A stretch of 64,000 nucleotides of DNA. Source: Caryophanales bacterium UBA784. GTDB taxonomy: Bacteria; Bacillota_I; Bacilli_A; RFN20; CAG-288. Below are positions 17,466 to 24,762 of this stretch, in pieces; positions within the stretch are counted from its first letter, which is position 1; every line of letters starts with the position of its first letter. The stretch spans positions 1 through 64,000 of the forward strand of contig DBJE01000004.1 in the NCBI GenBank assembly GCA_002297045.1. The letters run 5' to 3'. Below the pieces are notes generated by a model, which saw only the letters and a program-made list of their open reading frames with translations, was not told where the DNA came from and searched no databases. Made by a program: the position numbers and the translations under genes.

Positions 17466-18395
17466 ATGATTTATTCTTTAACAATTGCTCCGGCAATCGA
17501 CTATTCGTTAAACAGGGGTGACAAGGAAATCAAACTTGACGCCACAAACCGTCCTACTTCCGATGGCTATTCCGTTGGCGGAAAAGGAATCACAGTCAGC
17601 CGCAGGCTGAAGAACCTCCGGGTCAAGAACACTCCTATCGTCGCAATCGGTGGAGGCAGGGGAAAGATGCTCAAGAACATCATCGACAATGAATTCGATA
17701 AGATTGTTTATCTTTCCGTCATCGGCGAAACCCGTCTCGACGTCAGGATTACTGGTCCGCACACAGATACCCGCTTCAATCCTTCTGCACCGAAGGTTAC
17801 CGAAAAGGGAAGGCAGAAGAGGTATTCCTTCTTCAAAAAGAACCTGAAGAAAGGAGACATCGTCATTCTTTCCGGCTCCGTCGGACAGGAAAAGAAAGAT
17901 CTCTATGCTGAGCTGAGGAGAGACTATATCGAACCTAGCGGTGCCATTTCCATCGTCGATACGACCGGTGAATCCTTGACTTCCGTTTTCCCTTATCATC
18001 CTTTCAGGATTAAGCCGAATGATGAAGAGCTCGGAGACCTTCTTGGCAAGGAGAGGAAGAGCGATGAAGATATCCTTGAAGGCGGAAGGGAACTGAAGAA
18101 GAAAGGTCCGACTTCCGTCCTAGTCACAAGGGGAAGCAAGGGTGCCTATTACTTCGCCGAAGACGGCCATATCTATCACTGCTCCAACGCACACGGAAAG
18201 CAGATTTCCGCAGTCGGTGCAGGCGACTCCTCTATTGCCGGCTTTATCAAAGGATTGGAGGAAGGCGTTTCTATCCAGGAGCGCAGGAAATACTCAATGG
18301 CGGCCGGAGGTGCTACTGCATTCAGCGAACATCTTGGCTCCTACAAACTTTGGAAGTCACTGCTTCCTCAGATTGAAGTAACGTTAGTCAAGTAA
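17466..18395 (+). CDS. fruK: PfkB-family kinase, probable 1-phosphofructokinase
   Basis: 309 residues, standard for FruK/LacC enzymes, which phosphorylate fructose-1-phosphate or tagatose-6-phosphate with ATP. It shows the substrate-binding start (TIAPAIDY), GGKGITVSRRLKNL near residue 37 (family: GKGINVSR), and the catalytic GAGDSSIAGF near residue 252 with its Asp. Pairing with a DeoR repressor favours fruK, but no PTS fructose transporter (fruA) follows; an intrinsic terminator ends the unit at once. Fructose uptake would have to be encoded elsewhere. LacC-type tagatose-6-phosphate kinase remains an alternative. Confidence 0.8.
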   Translation: MIYSLTIAPAIDYSLNRGDKEIKLDATNRPTSDGYSVGGKGITVSRRLKNLRVKNTPIVAIGGGRGKMLKNIIDNEFDKIVYLSVIGETRLDVRITGPHTDTRFNPSAPKVTEKGRQKRYSFFKKNLKKGDIVILSGSVGQEKKDLYAELRRDYIEPSGAISIVDTTGESLTSVFPYHPFRIKPNDEELGDLLGKERKSDEDILEGGRELKKKGPTSVLVTRGSKGAYYFAEDGHIYHCSNAHGKQISAVGAGDSSIAGFIKGLEEGVSIQERRKYSMAAGGATAFSEHLGSYKLWKSLLPQIEVTLVK

Positions 18396-18401
18396 AAAAG
18401 C

Positions 18402-18438
18402 AAAAACGGTCAGTCTACAACATGTCTGACCGTTTTTT
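18402..18438 (+). terminator. intrinsic terminator after fruK
   Basis: AAAACGGTCAG and CTGACCGTTTT form an 11-bp stem with a 12-base loop, and the T-run CGTTTTTTC closes it, seven bases after the fruK stop. Confidence 0.9.
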
Positions 18439-18587
18439 CTTCGCCTAAAGTGATGAAGGAGAGCCAAGAGCGATGATACATTCTTGAACATAAGAATAGA
18501 TTTGTTTTTTCTTTCCTATCGTGTAGGCAAGAAAGTAAACCAGGCTTCTTTTTAAGCAGAATTTTTATAAAAAGGATTCATCCTACA

Positions 18588-18976
18588 TTTAGACCTAGGC
18601 TGCTTTAGAAAGCAGAACTGTCTGAAACACGAAGAAAACGAAAAAAACGGGATTTCTTCCGTTTTTTCCCTTTTTACCGTCCCATATTAAGTAGACCGAT
18701 TGGAGGTAAAAAACCATGAGGTCATTTCCGATTAGCCGCCGGGCCGGAAAGGCTGGAATGAAGTGAAACTAAAAAAGGTTGCTGAGGTTATCCTGTATAC
18801 CTTAAGTATACTGGCAGACCTGGCAACCATAATCACTTCCCTTCTTAGTCTACTCGGTTAATTCCTCTTTTTCAAGGGGTTAACCGAAAACGGCCTGGCG
18901 GCCATCGGATATAAAGATGATCCTTCCTCTTAGCTTGCCGTTTGTGCTGTCTGCATGGATTTTTTCTTAGAAGAAA
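18588..18976 (+). repeat. ~390-bp direct repeat encoding a hydrophobic peptide, copy 1
   Basis: About 390 bases recur with high identity at 19815-20203. Conserved parts in order are: a small hairpin CTGCTTTAGAAAGCAG; a terminator-like hairpin (AAAACGG with CCGTTTT and a T-run); a strong GGAGGT ribosome site at 18702; a short leader reading frame (16 codons from ATG 18716); the 32-residue peptide gene; and a hairpin TCGGTTAA/TTAACCGA across the peptide stop. The layout resembles a riboregulated small-peptide unit such as a type I toxin locus (inference). Confidence 0.8.
18763..18861 (+). CDS. 32-residue hydrophobic peptide, copy 1
   Basis: It reads from GTG: MKLKKVAEVILYTLSIL then ADLATIITSLLSLLG. 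A short basic head (KLKK) precedes about 25 hydrophobic residues with one Asp, fitting a single membrane helix. The GTG overlaps the stop of the upstream leader frame (GTGA), so translation is probably coupled to the strong GGAGGT site of the leader. The second copy differs only at conservative positions (ITSLL versus ISFIL), which suggests selection on the protein. It resembles type I toxin or holin-like peptides in size and shape, but I cannot assign a family. Confidence 0.6.
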   Translation: MKLKKVAEVILYTLSILADLATIITSLLSLLG

Positions 18977-19049
18977 AGGAAGAAGACACGGGCTTGATGT
19001 CAGATATTTAAAAAGGCCGATTTTTCCATGGCTTGACACTTCCCTGGAC

Positions 19050-19088
19050 GAAAAAAAGCCGGAAAGCCCATAGATAATGGCTTTTTTC
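19050..19088. terminator. bidirectional terminator-like hairpin at edge of transposase remnant
   Basis: GAAAAAA(A)GCC and GGCTTTTTTC form a 10-bp stem with A- and T-runs on both sides, so it could end transcription on either strand. It lies about 60 bases beyond the decayed transposase stop and may be the end of the original insertion element. Confidence 0.6.
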
Positions 19089-19149
19089 GGACATTAGGAA
19101 AGCGGAAGGAATGTGGTAAATCCTGCTCCTCACGTTTTTCCGTCTCGCC

Positions 19150-19718
19150 CTAACCATTCGCCGTCTGGCCCAAGGGGTTCTTCGACTTCTTCACGAGCGA
19201 ACGCAGCGCGGCCTTCGGCCTTCCGGCATAGCTAACCTCCAGTCCGAACACGTCCTCCAGGGCGTTTATCGCCTTTCCGGTCATCCCGCCGGCATAGAAG
19301 CATCCCCTGTCCAAGGCATCGCATCCGCGCAGCGACTTGATTATCTCAGGGACCGTACCCTTCATGATTTGGAAGCTCTCCGCGATCTTTCACCTCCCCT
19401 GTTGAGATCCAGGCGATCTCCTCCGCCAAGTTCTCTAGGTTCGTGCTGACCGCGTAGAACCCGTCGAAGGTGGATTCCGCCCTGAACACCGCCGTGAGCT
19501 TTTTCTCACTTCTTGGGGCGTGAAAAAAGGTCTGCATATTCCAGTAACAGCTCGGATAGCTTCCTTTTCCGTTTGACGGACTTGCGGTTCATCTTCTTCT
19601 CTATGGGTAGGATCTTGGTGTAACAGAGGAGCGTGTCGTCCCGGGGTTTCACACGGCATTTGCCTTCATGTGCTTCTCCCTCCGGTTTCAGTTTCATCTT
19701 TATACCATGGTCCATCAT
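19150..19718 (-). pseudogene. decayed IS1634-like (IS4 superfamily) transposase fragment
   Basis: Several short overlapping minus-strand frames together read like the C-terminal half of an IS1634-type DDE transposase. One piece carries FDGFYAVSTNLENLAEEIAW, the other PEIIKSLRGCDALDRG then ALEDVFGLEVSYAG, which is the usual tail. The pieces lie in different frames, and the stretch normally between them (the E-rich RWEIEE region) is missing. The copy is therefore frameshifted, internally deleted and truncated at its N-terminus. It is visibly more GC-rich than its surroundings, a sign of foreign origin. It sits between the two ~390-bp direct repeats. Confidence 0.65.
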
Positions 19719-19814
19719 TTCCCAAAATACGGCTTATCAAAACTCGAAACCAAAAAGGCCCAGCTTATACGTAGCATAAAGGAAGCCTCCTTTGAGTCTT
19801 ATGTCACAGGCACG

Positions 19815-20203
19815 TTTAGATATAGGCTGCTTTAGAAAGCAGACATGTCTGAAATATGGAGAAACGGAAAAACGGTATTTCTCCCGTTTTTTCCCTTTTT
19901 ACCGTCCCATATTAAGTAGACCGATTGGAGGTAAAAACCCATGAGGCCATTCCGACTAGCCGCCGGGCCGGAAAGACTGGAATGAAGTGAAACTAAAAAA
20001 GGTTGCTGAGGTTATCCTGTATACCTTAAGTATACTGGCAGACCTGGCAACCATTATCTCTTTCATTCTTAGTCTACTCGGTTAATTCCTCTTTTTCAAG
20101 GGGTTAACCGAAAACGGCCTGGCGGCCATCGGATAAAAGGATGATCCTTCCTCTTAGCTTGCCACTTGTGTTGTCTTTATAGATTTTTCCAAGAAGAAAA
20201 AAA
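19815..20203 (+). repeat. ~390-bp direct repeat encoding a hydrophobic peptide, copy 2
   Basis: Second copy of the 18588-18976 unit in the same orientation, 838 bases after the end of copy 1. All structural parts are retained: both leader hairpins, the GGAGGT site at 19927, a leader frame that now ends at 19985 because of a one-base deletion, the 32-codon peptide and the hairpin across its stop. Divergence is concentrated in loops and at both outer ends. Confidence 0.8.
19987..20085 (+). CDS. 32-residue hydrophobic peptide, copy 2
   Basis: It starts at GTG and reads MKLKKVAEVILYTLSIL then ADLATIISFILSLLG. The length, basic head and single predicted membrane helix are identical to copy 1, with conservative changes only. 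The leader frame from ATG 19941 stops one base before the GTG, so coupling is kept although the leader sequence is frameshifted relative to copy 1. No in-frame alternative start exists between the upstream TAG (19957) and this GTG. Probable membrane-active peptide; function not established. Confidence 0.6.
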   Translation: MKLKKVAEVILYTLSILADLATIISFILSLLG

Positions 20204-20346
20204 TCAATTTGTAAACCTAATTGTCTATTCCATCTATTCTTAGTTACATAAGTAGAAGATTAGGTTCCGTAAAAGCAATTCACCTTTCTTATTAATAAAT
20301 GTTGTGCCGCTTCCACTTCCCGGAAAAGGATTTGTGTTCGTCTTAG

Positions 20347-20793
20347 GAAAAAGGAAAGCAGAAAGTCTACTTTTTTAATCGGCTTGATTCGACTGCCAGT
20401 GAGTTTTTTGTCGATATGAAGAATATTCCTGCCTATTCTTCGGATAAGAAGAACTACTATTGTTCTAACTACTGCGGCTTTATTTTTTAGGACTATCAAC
20501 TGACCAATGAACCGATGATCGAGGACAATGCAAGGAATATCTTTATGACGGAGATTCTTCTTGACGGGGTTATGCAGGTCTTTCTTGCCTCTCTATACCT
20601 TTCCTGATTTTACGTTCTTCCAAACCACCTTGCCAGGACCGCCTATTCCGCCCATAGGAAAATTGCTTTCCCCAGCCCGACTATTTTCCACTTTTCCCCT
20701 TTCCTCATCCCTTTTGACCTAATCGGAGTTGTCCTCTTCTTTGCCGTTATTAGGCCTATTTCCTTCCATAAACCGAAAAAATTACTTCAATAA
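20347..20793 (+). pseudogene. decayed membrane-protein gene remnant
   Basis: One plus-strand frame reads sensibly across the whole stretch but is broken by TAG at 20488 and TGA at 20605. The first part (STASEFFVDMKNIPAYSSDK) looks extracellular. The last part (LIPFDLIGVVLFFAVI then RPISFHKPKK) looks like a membrane helix with a basic tail. There is no start codon with a ribosome site, and the 5' part is absent. It is probably the end of a membrane protein inactivated after the nearby mobile-element insertions. Family not recognised. Confidence 0.45.
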
Positions 20794-20862
20794 AGATTGT
20801 TATAGTGAAACCGAATAATCTGAAAATAAATCAAAACAGGGTGAAACCATTCCTGTCCGTTA

Positions 20863-21798
20863 TTAAAGAAGACGAAGCAAGTAGTCTGCCGAAATATATT
20901 GCTTTTCCGGATTCTCTTTTTTCGCACACGCCACTTCACTCTCCGAACGGAGAACGACATAGTCGGCTCCCCTATAATCCCTTGTCAAAGTGGCTCCCCG
21001 TTTAAACAGCCTGTCTCTTTTCTGGAAGAGACGATCTGCGTATTTTCTATCTTTCAGAACCCGGGTAGTGAAGAAAATCGACTTGCCCCAGAGTTCCTTG
21101 CAATAGCAGTTGATGTTGGCCTGCGGCTTAGGAAGGGACAGGAACCGTTTCCTTCTCTCCCTTCCTTTTCTCTTCTGTTCACGGATTCTTTTCTGTTCTG
21201 CCCTTAATTCCCTCTGTTGCTTGGTATTACTGATGCATTCCGGATGATTCTCCCAGATTTGGTTAGGAGAAGAGGAAATCGTATTTAGCCTATGTTTAAA
21301 GACTTCCCTTGTCCTTTTTGCGTCATCCTGGGAACGATGATAGGTAAATACATTTTCCTTATATTCTTCAATCAACGACTGAAGACTGCTGCAGTTCTTC
21401 CGATGGTTCCTGATTTTCTCGAATTTCTGGATATCAAAGAACTCATATTCGATATAAGGAAGATGATAGCGGGCACAGGAATAGGAAACATAGGAGGCAT
21501 CCTGTCCCACGGCAAAGCCAAAGACTAAAGTGTCTTTATTGCTGAGCAGCTTTTTAATCTGCGGATAAAACCGCGGAAAGAGCGGAGACTCCCGGAACCG
21601 GAAAAGAGGATAGGCAAGGGTAATCCCTTTTCCTTTCTTGGCATTTCCGAGAAGAAAAGGGGCATCGGGATTAATCAGGATGTCTTTTTCCTCCAGAATG
21701 TGGAAGTCCTCATCGGTCTTCACATATCCGAAAGAGCATATCTTTCCTTCCCCATGGATACAATTGGCACATTCAATATCAAAGAAAACGTAGTTCAT
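20863..21798 (-). CDS. DEDDh 3'-5' exonuclease (DnaQ/ExoX-like) with C-terminal BRCT-like domain
   Basis: 311 residues. The N-terminal exonuclease fold (about 1-175) shows the metal-binding motifs FFDIECAN (Asp and Glu), GQDASYVSYS (Asp) and YHRSQDDAKRT (His and Asp). The enzyme should remove nucleotides from 3' ends of DNA or RNA. A basic linker (about 195-220, rich in Arg/Lys/Gln) joins to residues about 235-311, which resemble a BRCT fold (LWGKSIFFTT at the start, ADYVVL, and YISADYLLRLL at the end). Exonuclease-BRCT fusions are known in Firmicutes. It stands alone, divergent from the HAD gene. Confidence 0.8.
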   Translation of the reverse strand: MNYVFFDIECANCIHGEGKICSFGYVKTDEDFHILEEKDILINPDAPFLLGNAKKGKGITLAYPLFRFRESPLFPRFYPQIKKLLSNKDTLVFGFAVGQDASYVSYSCARYHLPYIEYEFFDIQKFEKIRNHRKNCSSLQSLIEEYKENVFTYHRSQDDAKRTREVFKHRLNTISSSPNQIWENHPECISNTKQQRELRAEQKRIREQKRKGRERRKRFLSLPKPQANINCYCKELWGKSIFFTTRVLKDRKYADRLFQKRDRLFKRGATLTRDYRGADYVVLRSESEVACAKKENPEKQYISADYLLRLL

Positions 21799-21877
21799 AA
21801 CAAGAAGATTATAGAACGAAACCGCTCTCTCTTTGAAGATATAACGGCAAAGAAGGATTTTCCGCTATAATCTTCTC

Positions 21878-22543
21878 ATGCAGAAAACAAAATTATTTAA
21901 GGACAAGAAAGCAGCCATCTTCGATAGGGATGGCACCTTAGTAGACTCGTTAGGAATCTGGGGAGAAATCGACATCCGTTTTTTCAAGATGCACAATAGG
22001 CCAAGGCCTAGTGACTACCAAAGTAAGATCAGCCATAGGTCGTTTAGGGAAAGGGCGTCCTATACCAAAGAGATCTGCCACCTTAGGGAATCCCCAGAGG
22101 AGATTGCCTCCCTTTGGCTAGCCTGGGCAAAGGAAGCCTATGAAAAGGAAATCCTTGCCAAGCCCCATTCCAAGGAGTTCCTTTCACTTCTCAAAAAGAA
22201 AGGATATTCCCTTTCCTTAGCTACCACAAATAAAAAGGAACTTTATAGGCCGTGCCTTATCCGGAACGGACTTGACCAGTATTTCGACTTCACCAGGAAC
22301 GTCAATGAAATCAATTCGACAAAGAAGGAACCGAAAATTTATCTTAGGCTTGCCGAAAAAAGGAAGGTGAAACCAGAAGAAACCATTGTTTTCGAAGACA
22401 TCCTACCCGCCATCAAGACGGCAAAGAACGCCGGATTCACCATCATCGGAGTCTATGACAAGCATAACGCAGCCAACGAAAATGAAATCCGTAACGAATC
22501 CGATTATTATAGGCATTCCTACAGCGAATTCCTTAATAGGTAG
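21878..22543 (+). CDS. HAD-superfamily phosphatase (Gph/PgmB-like)
   Basis: 221 residues. Motif I is FDRDGTLVDS (nucleophile Asp and acid Asp; Arg replaces the usual Met/Phe between them). Motif II is SLATTNKK near 107, the motif III Lys lies in KKEPKIY near 150, and motif IV is VFEDILPAI near 170. An alpha-helical cap lies at about 20-85, as in phosphoglycolate phosphatase-like members. The substrate is unknown; phosphoglycolate, a sugar phosphate or a nucleotide is possible. Single gene, with the opposite-strand exonuclease 79 bases upstream. Confidence 0.82.
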   Translation: MQKTKLFKDKKAAIFDRDGTLVDSLGIWGEIDIRFFKMHNRPRPSDYQSKISHRSFRERASYTKEICHLRESPEEIASLWLAWAKEAYEKEILAKPHSKEFLSLLKKKGYSLSLATTNKKELYRPCLIRNGLDQYFDFTRNVNEINSTKKEPKIYLRLAEKRKVKPEETIVFEDILPAIKTAKNAGFTIIGVYDKHNAANENEIRNESDYYRHSYSEFLNR

Positions 22544-22830
22544 GAAATCGTTTTTCACCCTATAATCTATTTCTTGGCTTTTGGCTTTTGGCTTAGCGGC
22601 AACAGACATGCCTTTGATTAGGGACTATTTTAAGTACTCGGATTTCCTGGAAGCAGGATCCCAAACATTGTCACATCTACCTATTTTCCATGAACGGAAA
22701 AGCTGATTCTGTTGATTCCCCTGAAACCGCGCATTTTTCAGATGTGTCTGATTTTACAGAAGACAAAAGCAGGCAGTTCCAGATTTATAAGAATTGCTTT
22801 TTTCATCCGTTCAACAGACTAGGCTTTCTA

Positions 22831-23748
22831 TCATTTCCTGTCGGCTTTAGCAAAAATACGATTAGAAAGGAATAAATTAAGGGAAGAAAAGATGAGGGAA
22901 ACGAACAAAGTCTTTAGGATAAGAGGAACCGTTCTTCCCGTGACGAGCGTTCTTGTCCTCTCCCCATTAACAATGACCGCCTTTGCGACTGTGTCGTAGT
23001 CCGCTTCTTCAAGAGCCAATCCCGAAATACCAAAGCCGAACTTATTCAGTTGATAGGTAGGGAAGAATTCCCTGAGCGGATAAAAATTCCATGCCGTGGT
23101 CTGTCCTAACTCGGAATTGTGTCTGGATTCAATGCTTTCCAAGATAACGGAAAGGAAAAATACGGCAATGACAGCGGCAAAGGGAAGAAGACAGGCAGAA
23201 CGGCTGTGAATCCTGAAGGCAAAGGCAACAAAAAGGGAAAAATAGAGAAATAGGATAAGGAACCCGGCCAAGAGAGGAAGGGCGAGGCCGTTTGAAGCGA
23301 CTACACGATATCGTTCAGCAAAGGGGAATGCGTACCCCATAATCAAAACCGGAATATAAAGAAAGACATAGCAGGTAAGAAAGATAAGGAAAGAAAAAAG
23401 AAGGCCGGAGAAGAAAATGGTATTTCTCGATTTTCCTGCAAGACACCTATTGCGGAATGTTTTATCCACCCAATCGGTCGTCAAAAAGAAATAGATGAGA
23501 ATCCTGACAATCGTCCAATACGGATTAAGAGGAGTAAAACTCCTTAGGAAAAGGAAGCGGCGGCTGGTTAAAATCGGAAAGGAACTATAATCATGGCCTC
23601 GCTCTTCCCAGTATCTTACTTCCTGGATGTTATTTATTCCCCTGCCAAGAGGAATCAGAAAGGCCAGAACAGCTAAAACAATCCTTGTTACCCACCTATA
23701 ATTGGATTTTCTCAGACGGAAGAAATAAGCTCTCAGTAAATCTTTCAT
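22831..23748 (-). CDS. ABC-2-type membrane permease
   Basis: 305 residues with about six hydrophobic segments (roughly 18-38, 75-95, 105-140, 150-180, 185-205 and 275-297) and a basic N-terminus, the usual form of ABC-2 permeases. Its ATG overlaps the stop of the ATPase gene by 4 bases, so the pair forms one transporter. An AGGAA ribosome site precedes it. It is the last gene of the six-gene minus-strand operon that begins at 33446. The substrate is unknown; peptide or antimicrobial export or immunity is typical for this class. Confidence 0.72.
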   Translation of the reverse strand: MKDLLRAYFFRLRKSNYRWVTRIVLAVLAFLIPLGRGINNIQEVRYWEERGHDYSSFPILTSRRFLFLRSFTPLNPYWTIVRILIYFFLTTDWVDKTFRNRCLAGKSRNTIFFSGLLFSFLIFLTCYVFLYIPVLIMGYAFPFAERYRVVASNGLALPLLAGFLILFLYFSLFVAFAFRIHSRSACLLPFAAVIAVFFLSVILESIESRHNSELGQTTAWNFYPLREFFPTYQLNKFGFGISGLALEEADYDTVAKAVIVNGERTRTLVTGRTVPLILKTLFVSLIFSSLNLFLSNRIFAKADRK

Positions 23749-24659
23749 TTCCTGTCTCCAATCAGGCGGAGGAAGTGTTCCTCCAAGCCGTTTTCCTTGC
23801 TTTCAAAGTGAGTCAATGTCAATCGGTTCTCAATCAGCAGATTTAGAAAATCCATTTGGTTATTCACATTATAGACGTTCAGGAATTCATTATCCTGATT
23901 CACTTCATAACCCTTTTCCTTCCTTAAACAAGCAGCTTTCCTGTTATCAGAAGTTCCGATGATATACCGGTGCCGGGAAGTGTTTTCCAGGTTTTCCGCA
24001 GATATCTTTTCCAATAGACGGCCTTTGTCGATGAAGATATAAGATGTGGCAAACTTCCCAAGCTCAGATAGGATATGGGAAGAGATTAGCCTCGTCACAT
24101 TCTGCTCCCGGTTAAGCTTAAGCAATAGCTCCCGAATCTGTTTTATGCCTTCCGGATCAAGTCCGTTCGTCGGTTCATCTAGCAGCATCAGTTCAGGCTT
24201 AGTCACCCTAGCCATGGCAATACCTAACCGCTGTTTCCTTCCAAGAGAATAGGCACCGCAGGGACGTCGGGAGGAATACCTCTCGCCAAGTCCGACATAT
24301 TCCCTTTGCTTGCGGATGTATCCTGACTCAACGGGATCCTTCCTTCCATGAAGAAGGCAGTTCTCGGTTAGATTGTCTTTTCCAGACCTCGACTTATGGA
24401 TGGAAGGATGCTCAATCCTTGCCGAAACCTTTCCCAGGCTGTGGATAAGGTCCGTATTTCCAAAGAGAGTGAAACTCCCTTCGCTTGGCTTGATTATTCC
24501 CGTCAAAAGACGGATTAAAGTCGTCTTCCCAGCACCGTTTTTTCCTACCAGTCCGACGATTTCCCCTTTTTGCACAGAAAAAGAGGCGTTCCGGATAACC
24601 CATTTGTTTCCGTACTTTTTTCCTAGGTTATTTGCCTGTACTATCGTTTCCATTTCCAT
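23745..24659 (-). CDS. ABC transporter ATPase (BcrA/LanF-like)
   Basis: Starting at MEMETIVQ it is 304 residues, normal for this family; a longer frame exists upstream, but its 56 extra residues look non-coding and run into the preceding gene. It shows Walker A GKNGAGKTT near 38, the signature YSLGRKQRLGIA near 133, Walker B LMLLDEPTNGLDPEG near 155 and the H-loop ISSHILSE near 192. The YSLG form of the signature is characteristic of bacitracin/lantibiotic-type ATPases. It is coupled to the permease downstream and lies 103 bases after the 1105-residue gene. Confidence 0.88.
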   Translation of the reverse strand: MEMETIVQANNLGKKYGNKWVIRNASFSVQKGEIVGLVGKNGAGKTTLIRLLTGIIKPSEGSFTLFGNTDLIHSLGKVSARIEHPSIHKSRSGKDNLTENCLLHGRKDPVESGYIRKQREYVGLGERYSSRRPCGAYSLGRKQRLGIAMARVTKPELMLLDEPTNGLDPEGIKQIRELLLKLNREQNVTRLISSHILSELGKFATSYIFIDKGRLLEKISAENLENTSRHRYIIGTSDNRKAACLRKEKGYEVNQDNEFLNVYNVNNQMDFLNLLIENRLTLTHFESKENGLEEHFLRLIGDRK

Positions 24660-24762
24660 TCTCTTTTCCTGAAAATTATACCATGCAAAATAGACAGAAA
24701 AAAATTTATTCCTTAACAGGCACCTACGGGTAGGACAATAAAAATATTGTCGAGACAAAAGG

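Noticed and set aside
20260..20499. 79-codon minus-strand frame
   Set aside because: It lies antisense to the decayed membrane-protein frame, which reads better, and has no ribosome site.
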